From assembly GCA_021736615.1 (NCBI GenBank), contig JAIPFN010000172.1:1-11942 (forward strand): 11,942 bases of DNA. Reading direction: 5' to 3'. The DNA comes from Phycisphaerae bacterium. Lineage in GTDB: Bacteria; Planctomycetota; Phycisphaerae; Sedimentisphaerales; Anaerohalosphaeraceae. A program made the position numbers and the translations under genes. The notes beneath the pieces are model-generated. The model was not told the DNA's origin. It ran no database searches and saw only the letters and a program-made list of their open reading frames with translations. Positions 1 to 7,082 of the stretch are shown in pieces (positions within the stretch are counted from its first letter, which is position 1; each line of letters begins with the position of its first letter).

Positions 1-288
1 GAATTCTTCGGCATCAGCATGGTAGAAGCAATCGCCAGCGGCGCATACCCCGTCCTGCCGAACCGACTGTCATACCCGGAAATAACCGCCGACATCGAAA
101 AGCTCCAGCCCGACGAATTCCTATACGACGGCAGCGTAGACTCACTAACAGCAAAACTAAAAAAACTCGCAACCCGCCAAAAACAAAACAACCTATGGCA
201 AAACGCCCCAAAAAGAGGTATAATAGGAATGCAAAAGCACAACTGGCAAAAAAGAGCAAAAGAAATGGACAAAGTGATAACTCAGTAA
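1..288 (+). CDS. 3' end of a DUF3524/GT4-like glycosyltransferase (tRNA-queuosine mannosyltransferase-like), partial
   Basis: The reading frame is open from the first base and ends at TAA 286-288, so only the last 95 residues are visible; the 5' part lies outside the window. The visible start, [20 protein letters not shown], followed by NRLSYPEI, has the spacing of the E-x7-E nucleotide-sugar binding motif of GT4-type retaining glycosyltransferases. The wording EFFG...VEA...YP.LPNRL.YPE is what I recognise from the DUF3524 family, whose animal member (GTDC1/QTMAN) mannosylates queuosine at tRNA position 34. The rest is a charged, Lys/Gln-rich helical tail, as expected for a C-terminus. A general family assignment is fairly secure. 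The tRNA-queuosine role in a bacterium is inferred from homology and from the neighbouring U32 gene, and a different sugar acceptor is possible. Third positions are C- and A-rich, as in the next gene. Confidence 0.72.
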   Translation, partial: EFFGISMVEAIASGAYPVLPNRLSYPEITADIEKLQPDEFLYDGSVDSLTAKLKKLATRQKQNNLWQNAPKRGIIGMQKHNWQKRAKEMDKVITQ

Positions 289-294
289 TAACTA

Positions 295-324
295 CTTCAT
301 GATCTTCATGTCCTTCATGGTTAA
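295..324. repeat. Dispersed intergenic repeat, CTTCATGATCTTCATG type
   Basis: This short stretch lies between the glycosyltransferase and U32 genes. Read on the minus strand it contains CATGAAGATCATGAAG, and the same 16 bases occur exactly at 11487-11502 on the plus strand. Both places are intergenic. The CATGAAG motif recurs inside it at 9-bp steps. This type of sequence is common in the intergenic DNA of several bacterial phyla and often yields false proteins rich in NHEGHEDHE. No function is known to me. Confidence 0.6.
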
Positions 325-356
325 CAATACACTTACAATAGAGTTTGATTTTTAAT

Positions 357-1556
357 ATGAATACAAAACCAGAACTACTGGCCCCGGCAGGCAGCCTCGA
401 AAAACTCAAATGGGCCGTCGCCTACGGTGCAGACGCCGTATACTTCGGCAGCGAATTCGGTTCGCTAAGAAGCTTCGCAGGAAACTTCACATTCGAAGAT
501 GCCGAAGAAGGCCTAAACTACCTCCACGCCCGCAACAAAAAAGGCTACGTCGCACTGAATATCTACCCGTTCTCCGACGAATACGACAAACTAACCGAAA
601 CCGCCAAAACCCTCGACAACCTCGGAGCAGACGCATTCATAATCGCCGACCTCGGCGTCCTTAACGAGCTAAAAAAACTAAACCTAAACGCCGACCTCCA
701 CATATCCACACAGGCCAATACAACCAGCTGGCAAACAATAATGGCCTACAAAGAACTCGGAGCAAAACGCGTAAACCTCGCCCGCGAACTGTCCATAGAC
801 CAGATAAAACAAATCCAACAGCATGTCTCCGGCCAGATCGAAACCGAAGTCTTCATCCACGGAGCCGTCTGCTTTTCCTATTCCGGCAGATGCGCGATAA
901 GCGACTACATGACCGGCTACCGCGCAAACCGCGGCGAATGCAAACACCCCTGCCGCTGGCAGTACGCCCTCGTCGAAGAAAAACGCCCCAACGAAACCTA
1001 CCCCGTATTCGAAGACCAGCGCGGTCTCTACTTCTTCAACAACAAGGACCTCGCCCTGTTCCCATTCGTACCCGACCTCGCCGCCGCCGGCGTAAACTCA
1101 ATAAAAATCGAGGGCCGAATGAAAGCAATCCACTACATAGCATCGACAGTAGCTTTCTACCGCCAGGTCCTCGACGGCAAAACCTTCACCGTACAACAGG
1201 GCCTGGGCCTCCTGGGCAGAATCCCAAACCGAGGCTACTCAACCGGCTTCATGAAAGGCAGCATCACCCCGGACGACTACTCCTCCGGAGAGAGCCTGTC
1301 CAAAGCAGAATCCCTGTTCGTAGGAAACGCCCTGGCCGAAAAACGCGACGGCAAAACTCAGATCGAAGTAAGAAACAAAATTAAAGCAGGCGACAAACTA
1401 GAAGTCCTCAAACCAGACGGCAGCCTCACAGAGATAACAATGCCAACCCCCCTGCCGACAATAGGCGGCAAACTGGAAGAAGAAGTAAACAACTCAAGAT
1501 TCATACTAATAGACGAGGACCTGCCGGAATATTCGATATTGCGAAGAGTTTTGTAA
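357..1556 (+). CDS. U32-family protein, TrhP/RlhA-like RNA hydroxylase
   Basis: The 399-residue product opens with ELLAPAGSLEKLKWAVAYGA and DAVYFG, the classic N-terminus of family U32 (PF01136). The family signature is intact at EVFIHGAVCFSYSGRCAIS, with Cys172 and Cys179, followed by Cys195 and Cys199 in GECKHPC. Four conserved cysteines are typical of the RNA-hydroxylase members and probably bind an Fe-S cluster. Residues from about 318 onward resemble the small beta-barrel C-terminal domain of U32 proteins. The best-studied relatives are TrhP (YegQ), which makes 5-hydroxyuridine at tRNA position 34 using prephenate, and the larger RlhA, which hydroxylates 23S rRNA. The length of about 400 fits TrhP better than RlhA (about 650). 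Although historically called peptidases, protease activity is doubtful for this group. I chose ATG 357; an in-frame TTG at 345 would add four residues. No strong Shine-Dalgarno precedes either. It may be co-transcribed with the transporter 27 bp downstream. Confidence 0.85.
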   Translation: MNTKPELLAPAGSLEKLKWAVAYGADAVYFGSEFGSLRSFAGNFTFEDAEEGLNYLHARNKKGYVALNIYPFSDEYDKLTETAKTLDNLGADAFIIADLGVLNELKKLNLNADLHISTQANTTSWQTIMAYKELGAKRVNLARELSIDQIKQIQQHVSGQIETEVFIHGAVCFSYSGRCAISDYMTGYRANRGECKHPCRWQYALVEEKRPNETYPVFEDQRGLYFFNNKDLALFPFVPDLAAAGVNSIKIEGRMKAIHYIASTVAFYRQVLDGKTFTVQQGLGLLGRIPNRGYSTGFMKGSITPDDYSSGESLSKAESLFVGNALAEKRDGKTQIEVRNKIKAGDKLEVLKPDGSLTEITMPTPLPTIGGKLEEEVNNSRFILIDEDLPEYSILRRVL

Positions 1557-1583
1557 TACAGACTTGCGGAACATTTACATCTT

Positions 1584-2825
1584 ATGTCACATTTATCTAA
1601 CATTAAAAAACTATTGGATCCCGGCCATAGTCCGGCGCCTCTTCTGGGCTGCACTTTCTTTTTCAGTGCTGCCCATGGAGGATTCTTTCCGCTTGCTTTG
1701 CCTTTTGTTATAGTACTGCTGGGCGGGTCGGAGAAGGATGTCGGTTTATGCATAGGGCTGGGGACGGTGGCTTACATTATCTCTTGTATGACCGTGGCGA
1801 AGCACCTTGACAAATACTGCCCCAAGCGGACGCTTCAATTCAGTTCGCTGTCTATTGCTTTGTGTGTGATGGCGATATTTGCCGTTTGCAGATTTTTCAC
1901 AGCCGGGAAACTGACGCTGAATCCGATAGCTGTCCTTACGATTATCAACATCATGATCGGGCTGATACTTGCGATGTTCTGGCCGCCGATGATGGGGTGG
2001 CTTTCTGTCGGGCATGAGGGCCATGCCCTTTCGCGACGGCTGGGGCTGTTTAATATAACCTGGTCAATGGCACTTGTAATAAGCCCGCTCATTGCCGGGT
2101 ATATAATCGAGGTCGACCCCGTAAAGGCAATACTGGTAACAGGTCTTTTAATATTTGCCGGTTTTTCTTCCGTCAGTACTGCAGCTGCGCCGAATAAAGA
2201 AGTATCCCCACAAAACACGTCTGCACCTGAACCGCCCAAAGCAATTCATCCGTTGAACACCGCGTATATATTCATGTCACGGCTGGGACTGCTGACCGGG
2301 TGCATTACCATAGCACTTTTCAAGACCCAGTTTGCGCTTCTTTTTACCGAAAACCTTAAATTTTCAAAGGAACAGTTCGGAATCGCAACGATGATACTTT
2401 GTTTTGCGAATTTTGTCGGATTTTATCTTACCGGCAAAACCAGGGCATGGCACCATAAACTTATTCCGCTGGTGACGGCGCAACTTGTAACGGCGGCGGC
2501 AATGCTTATTATCCTTTACTGTAAATCGCTTGGCTGGCTTATGGCAGCTGCGGTACTGATCGGCGCCGGACAAAGCTTTATATACGCCTCGCACCAGTAT
2601 TACGGCGTTTCCGGCAAAACAAACAGGTCGGGGTCGATGGCCGTCCATGAGCTGATAATCGGTGCAGGATACGCATCCGGGGCAATCGCAGGCGGATACC
2701 TGGCAGAATATCTTACAAGGTACTGGCCGTACTGGTTCGGACTTATTACACTATTGGCAGCGGTCGGAATTGAAATGCTGATTTATATTTTGAATACGAA
2801 AACTATTGCAGGGAAGAAAACATGA
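1584..2825 (+). CDS. Major facilitator superfamily transporter, 12 TM
   Basis: The 413-residue protein is strongly hydrophobic, with about twelve membrane segments. Six lie at roughly residues 20-47, 52-75, 83-105, 113-140, 153-177 and 179-200. A hydrophilic, proline-rich central loop follows (about 201-224, PNKEVSPQNTSAPEPPKA), and then six more segments run to near the C-terminus. This 6+6 layout with a middle loop is the MFS fold. The first cytoplasmic loop has a degenerate motif A region (AKHLDKYCPKR). The substrate cannot be told from sequence. Its stop codon overlaps the start of the threonine aldolase gene (ATGA), so the two are translationally coupled. Export or uptake of an amino acid or related small molecule is therefore a reasonable guess, no more. 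The ATG at 1584 has only a weak upstream purine stretch (GCGGAA). Its codon choice is richer in G- and T-ending codons than either neighbour. Confidence 0.85.
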   Translation: MSHLSNIKKLLDPGHSPAPLLGCTFFFSAAHGGFFPLALPFVIVLLGGSEKDVGLCIGLGTVAYIISCMTVAKHLDKYCPKRTLQFSSLSIALCVMAIFAVCRFFTAGKLTLNPIAVLTIINIMIGLILAMFWPPMMGWLSVGHEGHALSRRLGLFNITWSMALVISPLIAGYIIEVDPVKAILVTGLLIFAGFSSVSTAAAPNKEVSPQNTSAPEPPKAIHPLNTAYIFMSRLGLLTGCITIALFKTQFALLFTENLKFSKEQFGIATMILCFANFVGFYLTGKTRAWHHKLIPLVTAQLVTAAAMLIILYCKSLGWLMAAAVLIGAGQSFIYASHQYYGVSGKTNRSGSMAVHELIIGAGYASGAIAGGYLAEYLTRYWPYWFGLITLLAAVGIEMLIYILNTKTIAGKKT

Positions 2826-3838
2826 TAGATTTAAGAAGCGATACGGTAACAGAGCCTTGTGAAAAAATGCGTCTGGCAATGGCCGAAGCCCCCGTAGGCG
2901 ACGACGTACTCGGCGCAGACCCCACCGTCAAACAACTCGAAGAATATACCGCCGAACTCCTCGGCAAAGAAGCAGCCGTCTTCATGCCCTCCGGCACAAT
3001 GACCAACCAGGTAGCCATCCGCCTCCACACCGCCCCCGGCGACGAGATCGTAATGGAAGAAAACTCGCATACCTACTACTACGAATCCGGGGGCCCCGCC
3101 GCCCTGTCCGGCGTTATGTGCAGACTAATAGCAGGCGACCGCGGCTTATTCACATCTGACCAGCTAACCGCCGCACTGCGCCCGGCCAATATACACTTCC
3201 CGACAACAAAGCTGCTCGTACTGGAAAACACCCACAACCGGGGCGGCGGCAAGGTCTGGCCGATAGACCAACTCAAATCCGTCCACGACACCGCCCGCAA
3301 TGCCGGCCTGCGAACCCACCTCGACGGAGCAAGACTGTGGAATGCATCGGCTGCAACCGGAATACCGGAATCCGAGTACGCAAAATACTTCGACACCATA
3401 AGCGTATGTTTCTCCAAGGGCCTGGGCGCACCCGTCGGCTCGGCACTAGCCGGTTCCGCCGAAATGATCGACCGGGCCCGCCGTTTCCGAAAAATGTTCG
3501 GGGGCGGCATGCGTCAATCCCGGATAATAGCAGCCGGAGCACTATACGCCCTGCAAAACAACCGCCCCAAGCTAAAGGAAGACCAAAAAAACGCAAAACT
3601 CCTCGCCGAAGGCCTGACCGGACTAAAGGGAATAGAGATCGACCCGACCACCGTAGAGACAAACATAATATTCTTCAAAACAACCGCCCCCGCCGAGACG
3701 CTAATCGAAAAAATGAACCAAAAGGGAATTCTAATGCTAGCCCTCGGCGAAAACTCAATAAGAGCAGTAACAAACCTGATGGTAACAAAAGAAATGACAA
3801 ACCAGGCAATAGAAACAATAAAACAAATATGCCAGTAA
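2822..3838 (+). CDS. ltaE: Low-specificity L-threonine aldolase
   Basis: This is a 338-residue PLP enzyme that cleaves L-threonine or L-allo-threonine to glycine and acetaldehyde in the cytoplasm. It starts with the family signature MIDLRSDTVTEP. The pyridoxal lysine is Lys199 in SVCFSKGLGAPVGS. His83 (EENSHTYYYE), which stacks on the cofactor, and Asp168 and Arg171 in HLDGARLWN fall at the positions of their Escherichia coli LtaE equivalents. The length also matches (333 in E. coli), so the gene is complete. The start overlaps the MFS stop codon as ATGA, and AGGGA at 2810-2814 is a good Shine-Dalgarno inside the transporter gene. The TAA stop is exactly where the left REP-like repeat begins, so the repeat supplies the stop. 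The bulk of the gene uses C-ending codons, but its first ~60 bases do not. Confidence 0.93.
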   Translation: MIDLRSDTVTEPCEKMRLAMAEAPVGDDVLGADPTVKQLEEYTAELLGKEAAVFMPSGTMTNQVAIRLHTAPGDEIVMEENSHTYYYESGGPAALSGVMCRLIAGDRGLFTSDQLTAALRPANIHFPTTKLLVLENTHNRGGGKVWPIDQLKSVHDTARNAGLRTHLDGARLWNASAATGIPESEYAKYFDTISVCFSKGLGAPVGSALAGSAEMIDRARRFRKMFGGGMRQSRIIAAGALYALQNNRPKLKEDQKNAKLLAEGLTGLKGIEIDPTTVETNIIFFKTTAPAETLIEKMNQKGILMLALGENSIRAVTNLMVTKEMTNQAIETIKQICQ

Positions 3839-3973
3839 AAATAGCCTCCGCCGAAGGCGGCTTCAAAACCACTTAACCCCCTGTTCCCCGAACAGGGGGT
3901 AAGGGCCAAAGGTTGAGCAAAGCGAAATCCGCCAAAGGAGGACCCGCATAAACCAAACAAAAATAATCACCCC
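3836..3973. repeat. REP-like structured repeat, left copy (downstream of the RAYT gene)
   Basis: This is one of two direct copies (the other at 4419-4528) flanking the transposase gene. Shared parts include TAAAATAGCCTCCGCC-type sequence, a small hairpin (CCGCC 3848-3852, loop GAA, GGCGG 3856-3860), and a perfect hairpin CCCCCTGTTC 3877-3886 / GAACAGGGGG 3890-3899. The large hairpin has a three-base loop and one more A-T pair outside. GTAAGGGCCAAAGG and then CCCGCATAAAC follow. Compared with the right copy it carries 30 extra bases (3913-3942). These contain a second GCCAAAGG, suggesting slippage or a second module. The repeat begins in the aldolase stop codon and ends over the transposase stop codon. 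The strong hairpin lies between convergent genes and might help end transcription, but no T-run follows it on either strand. Confidence 0.85.
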
Positions 3974-4419
3974 TCGCAATGCCGATCCACATAATCAATC
4001 CGGGCCTGTAGACTTTCCTGGTCATAGCAATATCTATCATCATATCCTTTGGCCCATATCTTCCCTTCGACTCCAAGCTTTTTCATTACATAGGATGTCC
4101 TGCGTTTGTAATAACTTACAACATCGCTAATTTCGGTTTCTATATTATTTGCGACGATATGAACATGATTAGAGCAAACAGCAAGCGAATAAATTTCCTG
4201 CCGAATTTTCTCTGCCACCTGGTAGATTTCATCACGGATGACCTGCTTTTGAGTAGGTGTAAGTTTCACGGGCGGCTTTTGCAAATTTTTCATATTAGCC
4301 CTCAGCAGCCTTGGATTGCTTCCATAGACAACACCACTTTTGACAAACCCTTTATCCCCACCCTGAAGCCAACTGCCATAAGTAGGCCAGGTAAGCATAT
4401 ATCCGATCAACTGATCCAT
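3967..4419 (-). CDS. IS200-like Y1 transposase, REP-associated (RAYT) type
   Basis: The 150-residue protein has the HUH single-strand nuclease motif at His85 and His87 (CSNHVHIVANN). A tyrosine-bearing helix (SYYKRRTSYVMKK, Tyr103/104/110) is a candidate for the nucleophile. The C-terminal block IWAKGYDDRYCYD matches the W..GYxDR block of RAYT proteins, and the N-terminal MLTWPTYGSWLQGG is also typical. Such enzymes nick and join single-stranded DNA at REP hairpins. The size is at the short end for RAYTs but complete for the Y1 domain. I chose ATG 4419 over an in-frame start at 4455 because GGAGG sits eight bases upstream of it. The longer version would merely translate the repeat. The gene lies between two direct REP-like copies in the gap between two convergent genes, the arrangement of a REPtron. 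Which tyrosine is catalytic is not certain. Confidence 0.85.
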   Translation of the reverse strand: MDQLIGYMLTWPTYGSWLQGGDKGFVKSGVVYGSNPRLLRANMKNLQKPPVKLTPTQKQVIRDEIYQVAEKIRQEIYSLAVCSNHVHIVANNIETEISDVVSYYKRRTSYVMKKLGVEGKIWAKGYDDRYCYDQESLQARIDYVDRHCEG

Positions 4420-4528
4420 AAAAATAGCCTCCGCCAAAGGCGGTTTCCAAACCACTTAACCCCCTGTTCCCCGAACAGGGGGTAAGGGCCAAAGGCCCGC
4501 ATAAACACCAACAAAAACAATCAACCCC
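4419..4528. repeat. REP-like structured repeat, right copy (5' end of the RAYT gene)
   Basis: This is the second direct copy. Its hairpins are CCGCC 4431-4435 / GGCGG 4439-4443 (loop AAA) and CCCCCTGTTC 4460-4469 / GAACAGGGGG 4473-4482 (loop CCC, plus one outer A-T pair). The left boundary coincides with the start codon of the transposase gene, read on the minus strand. The right end stops about a dozen bases before the ankyrin gene's stop codon. The large hairpin is identical between copies, while the small-hairpin loop differs by one base and its flank by a few, so the large stem looks conserved. The 30-base extra segment of the left copy is absent here. Confidence 0.85.
4428..4432 (-). promoter_or_regulatory. 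Shine-Dalgarno of the RAYT gene, located inside the REP repeat
   Basis: On the minus strand the sequence reads GGAGG, eight bases before ATG 4419. It decides the start of the transposase. Its first two bases belong to the 3' arm of the small repeat hairpin (GGCGG), so folding of the repeat in mRNA could limit ribosome access. That regulatory role is inference. Confidence 0.65.
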
Positions 4529-4539
4529 AACGCCAATCC

Positions 4540-6435
4540 TTACCCACCAATGCCCCACCGCATATCGGCCAAATCCAAAATAAATCCTTTCTGATTCTTA
4601 CAAACTTGTCCCTCACCTCTATAAATATCTCCGCCGGTAATAAGTATCTTTGAACTGCCTTCAACCCTCGCCTTATGTCTGCTGATCCACCCTGGCTGTT
4701 GACCTGCTGTCTCAATTTTCTCTATCGAAAAGCTCTCACAGTCAAGCCGATAAACAGGGGTTAATCCCTCAATTCTTTCATCTCGATAACCAAGGCACCC
4801 GATGATGTATATGTATCCGTCAACCAGCATGGCAGTATGAAAATCCGTCGGCCCAAATACATCCTTAGGGTATCCGTAGATTGTAACTTCGCCATTACCA
4901 TCATGAACTACAACATCATTATAAATATGAAAGTCAGGGTCATAGAAATCTTCATGCTCGCCGCCTATTTCGATAATTCGTCCATCAGGCATCAACGTTA
5001 TCGATTGACCAAAACGATCAAAACACCAAACAGGCCCTTCATCCATATTTTTTTCGCCAAAAGTTGTTTTTGCCCTGTAAGCACAAACCCCGCTTCGAAC
5101 CATATCTTTCCAAAACGAAATATCCATCACCTCAGGATTACTTTCGCCATACCTAGGATTTTTCCCAGCCCCATAATCCTCCCGCCCAACATGTAATTCC
5201 TCGTCTGCCCCGCCACCTCTAAGTTCATGCCGCATTTCTTTACTTATATCATTGATATCTCCGCCGGCATCGATCAATAGCCTGACAACCTCAAGATTAG
5301 ACGCAGCCGACATCGCTTTTTCACCGTCGCTGCAAACCTCATAATCATCCAGCCCGCACTCTGACATTTTTTCGAAACAATCAACTATATCATCGATACT
5401 TGTCCCACTTTTTGACAACATATCCTGAAAACCGTCACTTGACTTTTCCACCAATTCATTAACATCGATGCCAGTTTTAGTTATTAAATTTTTAAGGTCA
5501 GCCCCTTGCTCAGCCAGTGTCCTGCCCGGCTTCTCATTTTCAAGCTTTGCCCCATAACCAAGCAATATCTTAACGCAATCAGCATACCCGTTTTCACAAG
5601 CATCGATCAACGCGGTCGTGGAAAACCTGTCCGTATCCTCAATATCAAATCCTTCATCCAGAAGCCACCGAAGCATATCCAGACGTTGATTAGTAACAGC
5701 ATACATCAACGGAGTCTTATCGCAATGCCCTTTGACGTTCCTGCAGTCTCCCGCTTCGAGCAGCAGTTTACTCTTTGCGATATCTCCCACTTGAATACTC
5801 AAAAGCCATGCTGTCCTGCCCCAACTGTCTCGCACCGAAAGATCGCCACCCTTATCGACACACCGTCTAACATCCTCAAGCGTTCCAAAGACCACAGCGT
5901 TCATCAATTCCGTCCACTTGAGTTGCCCACCATCAGCCCCGCTATCCAGCAGCAAACGAACAACCTCAAATCGTCCGTTACCGCTAGCAACCCTTATCCC
6001 CGACTCGCCATGCGAGCTAACAAAGTCAACAGGGACACCTTTATCAATGAACAGTTGAACGATTTCTTTCAGATGGTCATCATTTGACTGTGCATGTGCA
6101 CATACCGTTGATGTAATAATATCGTAACCGAAAGCTGTCTTCATAGAAACATCCGCGCCTGCATCGATCAGCATCCGAACCTTATCGATATCCTTTCCCT
6201 TTGCGGCATGGAAAACAACAGGGAACTCATCGACGTCACCGCCGACGGCATTAACATCTGCACCTTTGCCGATAAGAAACTCAAGCATATCAACCCCAGC
6301 CGATGAACTGCCCGCCGCATACATCAAAGGAGTAAGTCTGCTGTAAACACAAATAGCATCAACAGACTCACCCGCCTTCAACTCCCCGGCAACACCGGTA
6401 ATATCACCTAATCTGGCAAATTCATGAATCTTCAT
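4540..6435 (-). CDS. Ankyrin-repeat protein with kelch-like C-terminal region
   Basis: The 631-residue protein has no signal peptide or membrane segment and is probably cytoplasmic. Residues 1 to about 305 hold eight or nine ankyrin repeats, several degenerate. Clear examples are RLTPLMYAAG...LEFLIGKGADVNA (33-63), FEVVRLLLDSGAD (156-168), KTPLMYAVTNQRLDMLRWLL (240-259) and STTALIDACENGYADCVKIL (272-291). A linker follows, then one more isolated ankyrin-like unit (LEVVRLLIDAGGDIND, 381-396). From about 440 the character changes. PVWCFDRFGQS, LMPDGRIIEIGGEHEDFYDP, FHTAMLVDGYIYIIGCLGY and SSKILITGG have the alternating strand pattern and GG turns of kelch blades, but only about three can be seen, too few for a full propeller. 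Ankyrin and kelch units both bind proteins; the partner is unknown. The gene converges on the RAYT unit and the aldolase. The start ATG 6435 has only a weak upstream AGGG. Confidence 0.82.
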   Translation of the reverse strand: MKIHEFARLGDITGVAGELKAGESVDAICVYSRLTPLMYAAGSSSAGVDMLEFLIGKGADVNAVGGDVDEFPVVFHAAKGKDIDKVRMLIDAGADVSMKTAFGYDIITSTVCAHAQSNDDHLKEIVQLFIDKGVPVDFVSSHGESGIRVASGNGRFEVVRLLLDSGADGGQLKWTELMNAVVFGTLEDVRRCVDKGGDLSVRDSWGRTAWLLSIQVGDIAKSKLLLEAGDCRNVKGHCDKTPLMYAVTNQRLDMLRWLLDEGFDIEDTDRFSTTALIDACENGYADCVKILLGYGAKLENEKPGRTLAEQGADLKNLITKTGIDVNELVEKSSDGFQDMLSKSGTSIDDIVDCFEKMSECGLDDYEVCSDGEKAMSAASNLEVVRLLIDAGGDINDISKEMRHELRGGGADEELHVGREDYGAGKNPRYGESNPEVMDISFWKDMVRSGVCAYRAKTTFGEKNMDEGPVWCFDRFGQSITLMPDGRIIEIGGEHEDFYDPDFHIYNDVVVHDGNGEVTIYGYPKDVFGPTDFHTAMLVDGYIYIIGCLGYRDERIEGLTPVYRLDCESFSIEKIETAGQQPGWISRHKARVEGSSKILITGGDIYRGEGQVCKNQKGFILDLADMRWGIGG

Positions 6436-6718
6436 AACTTAACGATACCCTGACTTAACCATAATAATTATTCAAACTCATTGTAGTTTCGTATAATGGG
6501 TAAAAACTAATTTCGTGTACCCATGCTGTTGCTTTCTTTCACACTTCTTTTTTTCTTCATGGTTATTAATTATCCGCATAATACGTAGTTAATATTTTTG
6601 GTTGCATCTATGCTGATTGCTAAATATATATTACCCGACATTAACAAAAAACAAAAGCCAAAAAAGTTATTATCCAGGCATTTCTCATTCCCTCGATGAT
6701 AAAGTTCTTAGTTCTTTA

Positions 6719-6797
6719 AATACGTGAAATCCTCGAAATCAGTGGCTAAAATTTCTTCGTGTACCTTAGTGCCTTCGTGCCTTGGTGGTGAAAAAAA
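6719..6797. repeat. Decayed dispersed repeat (CTTCGTG...CCTTCGTGCC type)
   Basis: The sequence has ACGTGAAATCCTCGAAATCA, GGCTAAAATTTCTTCGTGTA and CCTTAGTGCCTTCGTGCCTT, then GGTGGTGAAAAAA. It follows a pattern I know from the intergenic DNA of many environmental bacteria, where CTTCGTG words are repeated about every ten bases. It is AT-shifted and irregular, so probably old. It gives no open frame worth calling. Confidence 0.5.
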
Positions 6798-6881
6798 CAC
6801 CCGCAATAAACCAACCCGCTATACCCTACTTTAATGGTATAATCGGTATCAAGAATTTAGTTTCCATGATTTTTCGCCGAC

Positions 6882-6990
6882 AAAAAAAGCTCAAAAGTGC
6901 GCAAAAGTGACCAAAAAGCGCGCAAAAATGCGCAAAAATGCGAATTTTTGACGTTTTTTGAGCCGAATTTTGCCCCAAAACAGCCAAAAA
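6882..6990. other. Phased A/T tracts, predicted intrinsically curved DNA
   Basis: Eleven runs of four to seven A or T are spaced at one helical turn. Their centres lie near 6885, 6894, 6904, 6915, 6926, 6936, 6946, 6956, 6968, 6978 and 6988, giving steps of about 9.5 to 11.5 bp. Two 10-base units, CGCAAAAATG at 6921-6930 and 6931-6940, are exact tandem copies. The middle also contains a perfect hairpin, CAAAAAT 6933-6939 / ATTTTTG 6944-6950. GCTCAAAA 6889-6896 and TTTTGAGC 6956-6963 form an outer inverted pair. In-phase A-tracts bend DNA. The position 65-170 bases upstream of the candidate murC promoter suggests a promoter-architecture or nucleoid-protein role, which is inference. Confidence 0.7.
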
Positions 6991-7054
6991 CCATAGGTGG
7001 GATATGTCGACAATGTCCACAATTGACCATTTTGCAAACAAAAATACTTTCCGC

Positions 7055-7082
7055 TTGAATCTCAAACGATACCGAATATACT
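7055..7082 (+). promoter_or_regulatory. Candidate sigma-70-type promoter of murC-murB
   Basis: TTGAAT at 7055-7060 (four of six consensus bases) and TATACT at 7077-7082 (five of six) are separated by 16 bases. Transcription would start near 7089 and leave a leader of about 60 bases before murC. The spacing is one short of optimum, and sigma specificity in this organism is unknown. Confidence 0.4.

Noticed and set aside
345..356. TTG start for the U32 gene
   Set aside because: It adds only four residues without a ribosome site. ATG 357 gives the usual family N-terminus.
14..409. 131-residue minus-strand open frame
   Set aside because: It is antisense to the glycosyltransferase end and the U32 start. 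Its middle (NHEGHEDHE) is the known false translation of the ATGAAGATCATGAAG-type repeat.
3876..3900. Strong hairpin as a rho-independent terminator
   Set aside because: The stem is perfect, but no T-run follows on either strand, and the same hairpin recurs in the second repeat copy. It is better explained as part of the REP-like element.
3514..3960. Minus-strand open frames with PLALTPCSGNRGLSG (also 4352-4558)
   Set aside because: They are translations of the two REP-like repeats running antisense or into neighbouring genes. The shared peptide only reflects the shared DNA repeat.
4420..4455. Upstream extension of the RAYT gene (MVWKPPLAEAIF)
   Set aside because: It would encode the repeat itself. 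The GGAGG site places the start at 4419.
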